A DNA stretch of 64,000 nucleotides from Methanomassiliicoccales archaeon (GCA_004377185.1 SOIM01000024.1:1-64000), one strand, 5' to 3'. Shown: positions 44,738 to 53,383, numbered from the stretch's first letter. Numbers and translations are program-made. The notes: generated from the letters alone by a model not told the origin.

Positions 44738-45274
44738 TTAGACAGACCCGAAATAGAGAAGCCAGAGAAGGACACCGAAGACCAGCATTTCCCCGAGGAA
44801 TACAGAAGCGAAAATCGTCCAATCTCGGTATGACAGATTGTCTTTTGAACTTGCGGGGTAGAGGAGGAAAAGTCGGTTGGTATAGAAGATGGCGGCTGAC
44901 GCATACACTAGTGCATGAAGTGGTGGCAAGTTTCCTGCGCCAAGAACCATATAGCCAATCGCGACAGAATACAAATCGAAGCCCACAACGTACGGTACTG
45001 CAAATCGCTTTTCCCGGATTCTGCAACCTCTCCGAGCGCACATCCAGATGTACAATACATCTGCCACAATGGAAATCGTGATACCAATAAAGAGAAGCAC
45101 AGACATGGATACTTCTGTATGTGTCCATACATATGCGGAAGGGCCTTCCACTAATAGTTCAGGGCCGACAACGAATGTGCCGAAGGGGAGGAGACTCACT
45201 ACGAAGGCTACGGTTACGCCAACGAGCCCGAACAAGCCCTTAGATTGCAGCAAATCTCGTGGTATATCTTTCAT
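44738..45274 (-). CDS. Hypothetical five-helix membrane protein
   Basis: This protein has 178 residues and starts at ATG 45274 after GAGAGGGAACC. Hydrophobic helices lie near 13-35, 55-77, 90-110, 118-135 and 152-175. The basic loop CARRGCRIREKR between helices 2 and 3 should be cytoplasmic. I see no catalytic motif and do not recognise the family. It is transcribed in the same direction as the methyltransferase gene below it but 120 bp away. Confidence 0.7.
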   Translation of the reverse strand: MKDIPRDLLQSKGLFGLVGVTVAFVVSLLPFGTFVVGPELLVEGPSAYVWTHTEVSMSVLLFIGITISIVADVLYIWMCARRGCRIREKRFAVPYVVGFDLYSVAIGYMVLGAGNLPPLHALVYASAAIFYTNRLFLLYPASSKDNLSYRDWTIFASVFLGEMLVFGVLLWLLYFGSV

Positions 45275-45533
45275 GGTTCCCTCTCATATTCCAGATCACT
45301 ATCGTCTACATATCCTCCACAACTGAATCTATATCGCTACCATAAGCATTTCCTACTCCAACTGCAGTTATGTGAATCAATAGGAGAGAAGCGAGAATTA
45401 AACTCTCCATATCGTAACGATAACCAAATACTCCCTGCCATTATTCTCAAAAATGAGAACAGCCAGGGATAGTCCTACACTTATATTCCATGTAGTAGCA
45501 GCCTTTTCATAAGGTCCAACCAATTGAATCGAC
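45275..45533. promoter_or_regulatory. Divergent spacer with TTCTCA/TGAGAA inverted repeat
   Basis: TTCTCA (45444-45449) and TGAGAA (45454-45459) form a perfect 6-bp inverted repeat with AAAA between, upstream of a TATA-like box (ACTTATATTCC, about 45477-45487) that serves the AbrB-like gene. No gene is visible in this spacer. Confidence 0.4.
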
Positions 45534-45770
45534 ATGTCCGGAATTTGTGCGAAAGTAAACCCCAACGGCCAGCTAGTGATACCAGAGAACGTAACCAGTA
45601 GCCTGGATTGGTTGCCAGGTGCAAAAGTGACCTTTTCGGTAGAAGACAATCGACTCGTAGCCAGGAAATCCCACGCAAAAGCGGTCCCATTCTTCTACGC
45701 CCTGGCGATGAGAAGCCTAGAGGAGATGAGATCCAGAGTTGAACACAGCAAGAGGCAGAGACCGAACTGA
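45534..45770 (+). CDS. SpoVT/AbrB-type small DNA-binding protein
   Basis: This protein has 78 residues. Residues 3-50 form a swapped-hairpin AbrB domain: AKVNPNGQLVIPENV then LPGAKVTFSVEDNRLVARK, the usual pattern of a start strand, IP, and a second strand pair. The C-terminal 28 residues are helical and basic. Such proteins are antitoxins or global regulators. No toxin gene follows within the next 66 bp, where the dehalogenase-like gene begins, so it may regulate that gene or itself. Confidence 0.85.
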   Translation: MSGICAKVNPNGQLVIPENVTSSLDWLPGAKVTFSVEDNRLVARKSHAKAVPFFYALAMRSLEEMRSRVEHSKRQRPN

Positions 45771-45836
45771 CCCTGTCAGTCGGTTGCCAAACATTTTTGT
45801 CCTATTTCCGACTACGTGAGGTCGGACAGACCCTGC

Positions 45837-46901
45837 ATGACCAGTGAATTCACACCCTACCAGATAGACCCAGCTACTTACAAGAGATTCGACCAAAGGA
45901 ACATCTGTTTTTCGCGGCCCAAATGGGACAAGAGCTTCATTGCTTACGGGAGAAGGATCTATCAGAACGCGCCCCATAGGATTGCGCAGGGCCTCGAAGG
46001 ATATTCGAAAGAACAGTTTGCCGCGCTCACCGCATCCTGGCACATACACGACCTGGTCCCCAGAGTAGAAGCCTCACAAGTGATCCTGCCTAAGGAGGAC
46101 ACTTCGGAGACCGATTTCCCATCAGAGACCTCGCCTGAACAGAATTCCACATTCATCAAGAAATTCGTGAATGATCTGGGTGCCCCCGTTGTTGGAACTA
46201 CCAAGGTGAACAAGAACTGGACTTACTCTCTCGATGTCATGGGTGAGCCAGTTGAGATCGACCAACTTACGAATGCGGTTGTGTTCGCGGTCCCGATGGA
46301 CCAGGAGAGATTGAAGGAATCTCCCAACTTCATCGCCTCCACGGCCGTGGGAGTCGCATATTCAAAATGCAGGTTCATCGCCCAAAGCCTGTCCGAATAC
46401 ATCAGTCAGATGGGTCACATTGCCTTGCCTGCCGTGAACGAAACTGGACTCTCGGTACCGCTGGCGATAGATGCTGGTCTGGGCGAGTTCGGAAGGAACG
46501 GGCTGCTGATCAACGACAAGTACGGAATGGCTGTCAGGATCGCCAAGGTGTTTACCGACATGCCCCTGGCCCAGGATTCCCCAATGGACCTGGGTGTCAG
46601 AAGATTCTGTACCAAATGCAAGAAATGCGCAGAGAGATGCCCAGTGAACGCGATATCCCACGAGGACCAACCGGACGGAAAGGTCTTCTCGGTATCCAAC
46701 AACCCAGGCGCCCTCAAGTGGTACGTACATGTGGACAAGTGCTACAGGTTCTGGACCTACAATGGCTCTGACTGCTCCAACTGTGTGACAAATTGCCCCT
46801 TCACCAAACCGAATACTTGGAGCCACCGAATGGCCAGGGGGATAGTTAAGAGAACGGGCGCGCTCAACGGACTTCTGCTTAGAATCGACAATTGGCTGTA
46901 A
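45837..46901 (+). CDS. Reductive dehalogenase-like iron-sulfur/cobamide protein without signal
   Basis: This protein has 354 residues from ATG 45837 (GTG 45816 would add seven). CTKCKKCAERCP near 258 and CYRFWTYNGSDCSNCVTNCP near 302 give two 4Fe-4S clusters in the order and with the aromatic context (CxxxW...C..C...CPF) typical of reductive dehalogenases, rather than the HEAT-containing epoxyqueuosine reductase QueG. The middle (LPAVNETGLSVPLAIDAGLG and GEFGRNGLLIND) corresponds to the cobamide-binding nitroreductase-like core. Known respiratory dehalogenases carry a Tat signal and a membrane anchor gene; neither is present here, so it should be cytoplasmic. The substrate may not be a halogenated compound. 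Transport partners or a corrinoid gene are not nearby. Confidence 0.75.
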   Translation: MTSEFTPYQIDPATYKRFDQRNICFSRPKWDKSFIAYGRRIYQNAPHRIAQGLEGYSKEQFAALTASWHIHDLVPRVEASQVILPKEDTSETDFPSETSPEQNSTFIKKFVNDLGAPVVGTTKVNKNWTYSLDVMGEPVEIDQLTNAVVFAVPMDQERLKESPNFIASTAVGVAYSKCRFIAQSLSEYISQMGHIALPAVNETGLSVPLAIDAGLGEFGRNGLLINDKYGMAVRIAKVFTDMPLAQDSPMDLGVRRFCTKCKKCAERCPVNAISHEDQPDGKVFSVSNNPGALKWYVHVDKCYRFWTYNGSDCSNCVTNCPFTKPNTWSHRMARGIVKRTGALNGLLLRIDNWL

Positions 46902-46904
46902 ATC

Positions 46905-47111
46905 CTACCTTTCAATCTCAAACGCAATCTTCAGATGGGCTCTGAAGCTCGTCAGCTCGTCATTCTCAACAGTTGCTTTCAGGCCGAGGACGTCCACACC
47001 TGTGATTCCTCTGACCGTCTTCTTGGCTTCCTCCAATCCAATCTTGATGGCGTCCTCGAATCCTGTTGCCGATGAGCTAACCAGCTCTATCACTTTCACA
47101 ACATTTGCCAA
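46905..47111 (-). CDS. Dodecin
   Basis: This protein has 68 residues from TTG 47111, which follows GGAGGTG; this is the family's usual length, while an upstream frame extension is not supported. ANVVKVIELVSSSATGFEDA and the end FRAHLKIAFEIER match dodecin, a dodecamer that binds flavins (riboflavin or FMN) and protects or stores them. It is a one-helix, three-strand protein. It starts 73 bp from the CMD-family gene, which is transcribed in the same direction. Confidence 0.9.
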   Translation of the reverse strand: MANVVKVIELVSSSATGFEDAIKIGLEEAKKTVRGITGVDVLGLKATVENDELTSFRAHLKIAFEIER

Positions 47112-47183
47112 ACTATTCACCTCCTCTCCTTTTGACAGTGTATAGGTGAGCATATAGTAGTGTTTTTCGGACTATTAGAGAAC

Positions 47184-47495
47184 CTATTTCCTCAACGCCT
47201 CCAAAGCGGCGGGCAGGCAAGCCATCAATCCGTTCATACCAGCAGCAGGCAGTGTTATCAGCATGGACCCAAAAATCTCTTCTTCCGTTGCACCTTCTCT
47301 TAATGCCATGGGGATGTGAGCCCTGACGGCATCCGCGTTTCCGAGAGCGGTCTGGACGCCTATGTAGATCAGATGCTTGGTCTTCTTGTCGGGGTATGGA
47401 TGTTTGTCCAGCGAGCTTACGAAATCAGAGAACCCGTCCGCAACCTCGCCCCCTTCCTCCATGAACAGTTCAAACGCAGATTTCTTCATTGGCAC
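47184..47495 (-). CDS. Carboxymuconolactone decarboxylase family protein without the Cys pair
   Basis: This protein has 103 residues and is all-helical. KTKHLIYIGVQTALGNADAV then HIPMALREGATEEEIFGSML match the CMD/AhpD fold. The CxxC of peroxidase-active AhpD proteins is replaced (GNADAVRAHI), keeping only the His, so thiol peroxidase activity is unlikely. The last helix is MNGLMACLPAALEAL. It lies beside dodecin. The role is unknown. Confidence 0.85.
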   Translation of the reverse strand: MPMKKSAFELFMEEGGEVADGFSDFVSSLDKHPYPDKKTKHLIYIGVQTALGNADAVRAHIPMALREGATEEEIFGSMLITLPAAGMNGLMACLPAALEALRK

Positions 47496-48185
47496 AAAAT
47501 CACCTTAGCGGAGAGGAAATCATGTAATGGGTTATGTCTTTTGCGGAAGGGCTTCCATGTGCTTCCGAGCTAGAAAAAAAGGAAAGACAGGCCAGTGCGT
47601 CTTGAGGACGGGAAAGGTGGGACATGTCCAGGAGAGGAGGGGAACACATCTTGTGAGAAACTATGGCTCCCCTTTCCCAGAAGCACCGGGCCTGCCCTAT
47701 ATCGCAACATTCCAGAGTGATTAATCCCTCCACCGCGGGCCGTTTGTGAGATGTGTACCGTGTTCATTTCCGGATCACCCTCTTCGTATGGGATTATGGA
47801 CGAATTCTGAGATGCTTGCAGGGCTGTGGGTTCCCACCCCTGCGTTCGGGAGAGTCTCCCAGTCTCCTCCGAGCCTGTCTTCGTGATTCCGGAGTGAGTA
47901 GCTCAAACCCACTCTTTTCGTACGAGTGTGGCAGTTCTTTGAGCGCACTAAGCAGGACCTCTGGAATCTGCATTTGAGGGCCAATTCTAGCCTCTTGAGC
48001 GATAGATTCACGATTCTTACGTCCGGGGAATAGCTGTTGTCTACCGCCCGAGGTTTCTCGTCCACTTTTCTTCCTCCTTTTTGTGGTTCCCTCTATGAAG
48101 GTTTCTGTAATTGGACCTATTTGAGGTTTCTAGAACAAACTTGTCTCTTTGACGAACGAATGTGTGGTGAGAGTGGTACAAAAGA
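47496..48185. other. 690-bp stretch with no clear gene; possible small coding remnant on minus strand
   Basis: No full gene is supported. On the minus strand, GTG 48065 has AAAAGGAGG before it and opens a 96-codon frame to 47775. Its sequence (CRFQRSCLVRSKNCHTRTKR) does not look protein-like. In a neighbouring frame the same DNA reads ARIGPQMQIPEVLLSALKEL then PHSYEKSGFELLTPESRRQ, which looks far better but has no normal start codon. A frameshifted or decayed small gene is the likeliest reading. Near 47550, CGGAAG and CTTCCG form a small hairpin. Confidence 0.3.
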
Positions 48186-48713
48186 TTGTGGATTCAACCG
48201 TATATAGCAGAAATGAAGGAAAAACAAAAGAAGGAAGTGGAGTATCGCCACCACATGAAGTTCGAAGTGATCGCTAGGGCCATAATCATTGTCAATCAGG
48301 AGGTTCTGCTCCAAAGGAATGTGGAAAGGGATGAATTTGCCCTGCCTGGGGGCCATATCGAAGAAGGCGAGACGATGAAGCAATCCTTGGTCCGGGAGCT
48401 AAAGGAGGAGACGAATCTGGAGATAGATGTGGGGAAGCTGGTGTATGTAAACGAGAACTTCTTCGAGCAAGAGGGTCAAGAGTTCCACGAGATAGGGCTC
48501 TATTTCCTGGCAGATATCATTGGAGAACCTCCGAGCAAATTGGAGAGCCAAGAGAGCCACATAGATTTCTGGTTCATAGGCTTGGACGGCCTGGCGCAGA
48601 TCGATCTCTATCCTTCGTTCTTGAGAACGGTCCTGCCTGAAGACGCAAAAAGCATATTCTCCGATATAGAGAAACATATTGTCCAGAAGGGAGATGAATT
48701 CAGAATCGAGTGA
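48186..48713 (+). CDS. Nudix hydrolase
   Basis: This protein has up to 175 residues; GTG 48186, ATG 48213 or ATG 48255 could start it, and the Nudix domain itself begins near MKFEVIARAII. The Nudix box GGHIEEGETMKQSLVRELKE (then ET) holds the GX5EX7REUXEE pattern that binds the metal and cuts nucleoside diphosphates linked to X. The end HIDFWFIGLDGL is part of the fold. The substrate could be a sugar nucleotide or a damaged nucleotide. It stands 47 bp before the TPR gene. Confidence 0.9.
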   Translation: MWIQPYIAEMKEKQKKEVEYRHHMKFEVIARAIIIVNQEVLLQRNVERDEFALPGGHIEEGETMKQSLVRELKEETNLEIDVGKLVYVNENFFEQEGQEFHEIGLYFLADIIGEPPSKLESQESHIDFWFIGLDGLAQIDLYPSFLRTVLPEDAKSIFSDIEKHIVQKGDEFRIE

Positions 48714-48760
48714 AAGCCAGAAAACTAGTTAAGCCAGATGACGATTGATAAAGTGTTGAA

Positions 48761-49666
48761 ATGCCTCTCTTTCGCAGGAAGAAGAAAGGTCACCAGGTCC
48801 GGGTGAAGAGATACTACGGCAAGAACGGAATAACCATCGAGCTCCCAGAGAACAAGGACAGGGATATCAGGAAGCTGGATGCGGAGATGAACTGGGAGGA
48901 TTGTGAGAGGCTGAGGGAGATAGGGAAGGCCTGTATCCTGAACAAATACTTCGACTTGGCGGAGATGGTCTTCGAGAGGGTCATGGAGCTCGACCCGGAC
49001 GATGATGATGCCGTGATCCAGTTCTCCAGCGCACTCCTGAATCAGAGGAGGTGGGACGAGGCGGAAGAGATAATCTCGAACTACTTCTCCACAGATCCGA
49101 CCTCATCCGTTGCCCACCAGTTCCTTTCGGTCATTTACGAAAAGAAGGGAGAGTACCAGAAGTCCCAGGCGGAGATGTACAAAGCTCTGGAATGCGACCC
49201 GAACAACGAGAACGCCCTTTGGATGGCCTATTGGAGAGCTCACAAATTGTCTGGGAACGAGGGAGCACTTCAGGAGATGCAGGATCTGGCCACGAAATAT
49301 CCAAAGGCCTGGGGCCCAATCTACATCATGGCCAGACATTTCGAGGACTTGCATCCCAAGAACGCAAAGAAATACTATGAGAGTGCACTGCAAAGGGATG
49401 ACTCGGATGCCATTCTGACATCGTACACTGCATTCCTGGGCAAGATAGGAAGCTACAGAGAGATGATCAAGATCGTGGAAGCGAGCAGGAAGAGAAGAAG
49501 CGTGGACTTCAGGGTCCTGTTCAATCTGGGAGAAGCGTACCTGGAAGAGGGGCAGGTTGACAAGGCGTATGATGTATCTCTCGAACTGCAGGGTGTGGTT
49601 CCACCTCCTTACGGGAAGAGGCTGAAAGACTTCGTTCACCGGGTTCGTGCAGCAAAAGGGACTTGA
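48761..49666 (+). CDS. TPR-repeat protein
   Basis: This protein has 301 residues and is soluble. The N-terminus is basic (MPLFRRKKKGHQVRVKRYYG). Several tetratricopeptide-like helix pairs follow, for example IGKACILNKYFDLAEMVFERV then MELDPDDDDAVIQF, and the repeat with NPNNENALW. The pattern W-LG-Y-A-P (helix A and B of each unit) is looser later, but LFNLGEAYLEEGQVDKAYD is a clear last repeat. TPRs form a scaffold for partner binding. The partner is unknown, but the gene sits next to deoxyhypusine synthase, and the next genes on the plus strand are unrelated. Confidence 0.85.
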   Translation: MPLFRRKKKGHQVRVKRYYGKNGITIELPENKDRDIRKLDAEMNWEDCERLREIGKACILNKYFDLAEMVFERVMELDPDDDDAVIQFSSALLNQRRWDEAEEIISNYFSTDPTSSVAHQFLSVIYEKKGEYQKSQAEMYKALECDPNNENALWMAYWRAHKLSGNEGALQEMQDLATKYPKAWGPIYIMARHFEDLHPKNAKKYYESALQRDDSDAILTSYTAFLGKIGSYREMIKIVEASRKRRSVDFRVLFNLGEAYLEEGQVDKAYDVSLELQGVVPPPYGKRLKDFVHRVRAAKGT

Positions 49667-49671
49667 CGCTG

Positions 49672-50625
49672 CTAGCCTTCAAGCCGTTCGAGCAGGGATG
49701 CCACAAGCAACGGTAGAACGACGGTCGCATCACCATCAATTGTAACTTTTCTTGCCTTTGGACTGACCTTGCCCCAGGAGATGCCTTCTCGAATTCGTGC
49801 ACCAGACAGGCTGCCATCGAACTCCTGCGCAGTGGTGATGAAAACAACGTAATCCAGTCCGCCTTTGAACTGGTTCCACCACATGACGTGATGTTTGGAT
49901 ATTCCCCCTCCGATCATCAGTCCTCCAGTCTCTTTCGCTTCGAACACTATGTCGGAGAGGTCCTTCTCGTCCTGGAAGATGTCAATTGTGAACTCCTTGT
50001 GTTCCTGCCAGAAGCTCCAAAGCTGATATCCGACCGCTCCGTCTGTTATACCTGGAACGAAAACGGGAATCCTGTTCTTCTCGGCCCAGTAGAGGATGCT
50101 GCTCTTGTTCTTGGTCTCCTTTCCCAGATACCATGCCAGTTCCTTCGTGGAGATCTTTCTTATCCCTTCCTCCCACATCTTCTCCAGAATGGGCTGCAAT
50201 TTCTCCTCCAGAACCAGTCCGTAGCTCTCGTCCGGGAGCAGGACATTACCCAGTCTGCTGACACCCTCCTTCCGGAGCATCGAGTCATCCATGTCGAATG
50301 AACCGTGATAGTAATCCTTCCAGCATCTTGCCAGGTCATGGTCCAGGGTCCCACAGGTGGTCACTATTACGTCAACCAACCTCCTCTCGACGAGCTCCCT
50401 GATGATTCCACGAAGCCCAGTGGCCACTATGCATGCAGGAAAGGAGAAGAAAGTGATACATTTCTTGCTCCTCACCATCCTCTCAAGGATGTCAACCCCG
50501 TCCGCGATCTTCTTCGCCGTGAACCCGCCAGCTTTCCAATAGCTTCTGACAAAGCTGTCCAGACCTTCCCATTTCTTCAATGTGATGTCCTCGACCTTTC
50601 TCCTCGGCCTTTCTGAGGGCGACAT
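49672..50625 (-). CDS. dys: Deoxyhypusine synthase
   Basis: This protein has 317 residues from ATG 50625. It transfers the aminobutyl group of spermidine to a lysine of translation factor aIF5A, the first step of hypusine formation. The key lysine lies in GGGISKHHVMWWNQ near 239-252. Upstream are PACIVATGLRG and TTCGTLDHDLARC, the NAD-binding and spermidine-side elements of the family. The end VTIDGDATVVLPLLVASLLE is conserved. A longer in-frame extension upstream overlaps the CBS gene and is unlikely to be translated. The 3' end lies six bases from that of the TPR gene. Confidence 0.95.
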   Translation of the reverse strand: MSPSERPRRKVEDITLKKWEGLDSFVRSYWKAGGFTAKKIADGVDILERMVRSKKCITFFSFPACIVATGLRGIIRELVERRLVDVIVTTCGTLDHDLARCWKDYYHGSFDMDDSMLRKEGVSRLGNVLLPDESYGLVLEEKLQPILEKMWEEGIRKISTKELAWYLGKETKNKSSILYWAEKNRIPVFVPGITDGAVGYQLWSFWQEHKEFTIDIFQDEKDLSDIVFEAKETGGLMIGGGISKHHVMWWNQFKGGLDYVVFITTAQEFDGSLSGARIREGISWGKVSPKARKVTIDGDATVVLPLLVASLLERLEG

Positions 50626-50704
50626 ACAATTGCCAATGGTATTGTCACTAAAAAACATTGTTGGGAAAAGGATTATATTTGGTGTGGAGTGTTGGAGAGA
50701 AGGA

Positions 50705-51199
50705 ATGCTCGTCAAGGATATCATGGTCAAGGATGTTGTGGTTCTCCATCCCGAGGACACCATAGCCGAAGCCACCACCAAATTCGCGGAGAACAAGGTC
50801 AGCGGATGTCCGGTCGTGGATGATCACGGCGCATTGGTGGGGATGCTGAGCGAGGCGGACATACTGGGACATCTGAAGACGCAGTACAAGAAGCTCAAGA
50901 TGAGGTACCCACCGGAAATCATGTTCGGGATATCCTTTCAAGAGGAGATGAAGGAGAGGGAAATCGGACTGGCCTTTCACGAGATCGGGAGCATGAAAGT
51001 CAAGGAACTGATGAGAAGGGATGTGGTGGCCGCAACGACCAACGATACCGTGGAGAGGGTGGTCCGACTGATGGTCAGGAGGAAGATAAACCGCGTTCCG
51101 ATAATCAAGGACGGGAAGCTGGTGGGAATAGTCACAAGGGGGGACGTCATAGGCGGTCTCTACCAGAACGAGAACGCTACTCCCAAAAGAAACTCCTGA
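50705..51199 (+). CDS. Paired CBS-domain protein
   Basis: This protein has 164 residues from ATG 50705 after GGAGAGAAGGA. Two CBS domains: VKDIMVKDVVVLHPEDTIAE through MLSEADILGHL, and VKELMRRDVVAATTNDTVER through IVTRGDVIGGL, with an insert (KTQYKKLKMRYPPEIMFG) between. CBS pairs bind adenosine nucleotides or S-adenosylmethionine and sense energy state. No fused catalytic domain exists, so it acts through a partner. Its start is divergent from the deoxyhypusine synthase gene with 79 bp between, and its last codons overlap the end of the coiled-coil gene on the other strand. Confidence 0.9.
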   Translation: MLVKDIMVKDVVVLHPEDTIAEATTKFAENKVSGCPVVDDHGALVGMLSEADILGHLKTQYKKLKMRYPPEIMFGISFQEEMKEREIGLAFHEIGSMKVKELMRRDVVAATTNDTVERVVRLMVRRKINRVPIIKDGKLVGIVTRGDVIGGLYQNENATPKRNS

Positions 51200-52952
51200 G
51201 TTTTTGCCACACGCTCCTTTCCGGAGGTGTGACCCAGGTGAAAGCCTTGCTGCAGTTGTTGCACATTCCGTACCCGTCGTCCGAGAAGGTGAGTTCTCTG
51301 GACCCGCAGTTCCCGCAGATCCCCGCCTGTGGCTTCTCAATGCCCCGTTTCCTCCTCTCGACCTTTATCATGGGCATAAGGTCGTCCACGGCGTGCTGGG
51401 CACTCACGACATACCTCGTCATTCTGACAAAATCCTCCTCCCTTATCGTTTCCTTGGCTACGTAAAGAAGTCTCTTGGCCTTGGAAATGTCCAGCCCGTA
51501 CATATCGGCCTCTGCCAGGACACTGACCATCCTCTCGACCCTTCCCCTGGCGTCCTGCATCTGCTCCCCCCTGATGTCCATGGCCTTCTGGATTTGGTAG
51601 TGCTGCACCTCACTGGCCCTCGCCTTCGCCCTTCCGGCAAGTTCGGCACAGAGGATGTAATCATCATTGTCCAAGGCGATCTGGGCCTGCATGAGCATCT
51701 TCTCCGCGTCACCCACGTCCGCACCCAAATGCTTGGCCTCTTCGATGAGGTTGTTGGTCTTCGGAATCATCTGCCTGATCTCTTCTATCCTCTTCTGCTT
51801 GGCCTTTGTTGCGACCGCCTTTGCCCTCTTCATCAGCCTGGCGGATTCGAAACTGTCGTGTCTCCTGTTGGCCTCTCTCGCTCTCTGCAGAAGGTCTCTC
51901 GCGACGGTGAGGTCCGCACCCAGATTGGCAATCTCTGAGACGAAACCCTCCATAATGTAGAGCGTGTCCTTTATCTTCTTGGCATCTTCCGAATAGAGTT
52001 CCTTCATTGTGTTGGCGAGGTCATGCATCAGCTCTACGTCCTCATCCAGATGACCGTCCCTGTAAGCCTCTTTGGACTGCATAAGAATGGCAACTGCCTT
52101 GCTGAAATCCCTTCCGCTTCCCCTCAGCCTCTCGATGAGCTTCTCGTTAGACATGATCTGGTAGGCCAGGGCCAGCCTCATAAGGTCCTCCAACTTGCCT
52201 TTGGCCTTTACTATCGCCTCTCCGGAGAGCTCCAGGGACTTGTCGAAGTTCTCCTCCTCGTATCTCATCCTGGCGTAGTCCACCAGGTCCTCGATATCAT
52301 TGAACTCCACGTCGATGTTCCGGGCTTCGATGAGCATCTTGTCCGCCACTTCCTCCCTCATGGACGGAAGCGCCTCGACCTCCTCCATCGTTTCCTCGAT
52401 CCCGACACCCACTTCGATCAGCTCGCCCTTTATCCTCTCCAGGTCCCTCTCCTTCTCCCGGAAGTCCACCTCTTCCAGTAGGAGTTGAAGGTTCTCCCTT
52501 GTGGACAGTACGTCCAGGTAGTCCGCCTTCTTCCTGCAGCTCGAGATGTCTATCCCGTACTTCTTTGCCATCTTCTTGAGCTCTGAAACCTTGAAGCTGG
52601 ACAGGGCCTCCCTCATGTCTTCCTCATCAAAAGCCGGCTCGGGTACCCCGAACACCTGTACTTCCTCTTCAGTAGGTGGAAAGGCTTCCGCATCATCAGG
52701 AGGTAATGGGGGCAGCTCATCTTCCGGTATTATCGGTGGTTCGGTAGACTCCTCGAGTTTGTCCAATCCCAAAAGCTCGTCTATGTCCTCGTGAGAAGCA
52801 ATCGTGTCGATAATGTCCTTCTTGGTCCTCTTTCCGCGGAGGTCGATATCATGATGTTTAGCGAAGGCTCTAAGTTCCTTTACCTTCATTTTGGACAAAG
52901 CCACTCGGGTGTCCTCCACCAATAGCTCAACCTCGCTGGAAACCAGATGCAC
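51177..52952 (-). CDS. SAP-like/coiled-coil protein with C-terminal zinc ribbon
   Basis: This protein has 591 residues. Two SAP/HeH-like motifs stand at the N-terminus, LSKMKVKELRAFAKHHDIDL (about 20) and LSSFKVSELKKMAKKYGIDI (about 117), separated by a Pro/Glu-rich linker. A long helical coiled-coil region follows (about 165-525), with internal repeats of the kind EEAKHLGADVGDAEKMLMQA and SKAKRLLYVAKETIREEDF. The end is a zinc ribbon, CGNCGSRELTFSDDGYGMC then NNC. SAP motifs bind DNA or RNA. Thermoplasmata carry such proteins, with chromosome or RNA related roles suspected. Function is not known. It starts at ATG 52952, 60 bases before the stop of the gene at 53012. Confidence 0.8.
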   Translation of the reverse strand: MHLVSSEVELLVEDTRVALSKMKVKELRAFAKHHDIDLRGKRTKKDIIDTIASHEDIDELLGLDKLEESTEPPIIPEDELPPLPPDDAEAFPPTEEEVQVFGVPEPAFDEEDMREALSSFKVSELKKMAKKYGIDISSCRKKADYLDVLSTRENLQLLLEEVDFREKERDLERIKGELIEVGVGIEETMEEVEALPSMREEVADKMLIEARNIDVEFNDIEDLVDYARMRYEEENFDKSLELSGEAIVKAKGKLEDLMRLALAYQIMSNEKLIERLRGSGRDFSKAVAILMQSKEAYRDGHLDEDVELMHDLANTMKELYSEDAKKIKDTLYIMEGFVSEIANLGADLTVARDLLQRAREANRRHDSFESARLMKRAKAVATKAKQKRIEEIRQMIPKTNNLIEEAKHLGADVGDAEKMLMQAQIALDNDDYILCAELAGRAKARASEVQHYQIQKAMDIRGEQMQDARGRVERMVSVLAEADMYGLDISKAKRLLYVAKETIREEDFVRMTRYVVSAQHAVDDLMPMIKVERRKRGIEKPQAGICGNCGSRELTFSDDGYGMCNNCSKAFTWVTPPERSVWQKLRSFFWE

Positions 52953-53011
52953 TTGGATTAAAGCTTGATATAATAAATCTTTCGACCTTGATTTCTATTG
53001 ATGAATCCATC

Positions 53012-53383
53012 CTAAAGGGTCTTTTCGATAATGGCGTTGATCTCTCTCTCGAAGACTGAGATTAGGTCCTTTGTCATCTCTTCACGGAGATGCGGTGGTA
53101 CAAGCTCGAGACCCAGCCTTGCGGAAGCCTTTGCTATCTTCAGGAAAGCGGCAGCTTCCTTGACCTTGGCTTCCAACATCTCGCTGATTCCGGCCTTGAG
53201 CTCGGCCTTCAATTCAGGGTTGGCCTCCAGTTTCTCTCTTATGTACCTCTTAATCTCATCCCTGACCATGTCCTTGACAGCGTCCACAAGGATGTCCTCG
53301 GCCTGCAACAGGCCCTTCGTTTGTTTCAGCGCCAGTTCCAATATGCCTTCCTCGGCCATGTGAGCACAATCTGCAACTGGCAT
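53012..53383 (-). CDS. Hypothetical helical archaeal protein
   Basis: This protein has 123 residues from ATG 53383. An AT-rich box (TTAAATAT, 53405-53412) lies 25 bases upstream, as for leaderless genes; ATG 53398 and 53359 are alternatives. It is fully helical, charged and without membrane segments: EEGILELALKQTKGLLQAED, VKDMVRDEIKRYIREKLEAN, and an end that reads EEMTKDLISVFEREINAII. One His and a Cys sit near the N-terminus (VADCAHM). I do not recognise a named family. It shares its promoter box with the NIF3-like gene. Confidence 0.7.
   Translation of the reverse strand: MPVADCAHMAEEGILELALKQTKGLLQAEDILVDAVKDMVRDEIKRYIREKLEANPELKAELKAGISEMLEAKVKEAAAFLKIAKASARLGLELVPPHLREEMTKDLISVFEREINAIIEKTL

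Noticed and set aside
45837-46901. Epoxyqueuosine reductase (QueG)
   Set aside because: QueG has a C-terminal HEAT-like part and another Cys spacing. The CYRFWTYNG...CPFTKP end fits dehalogenases better, though a tree should decide.
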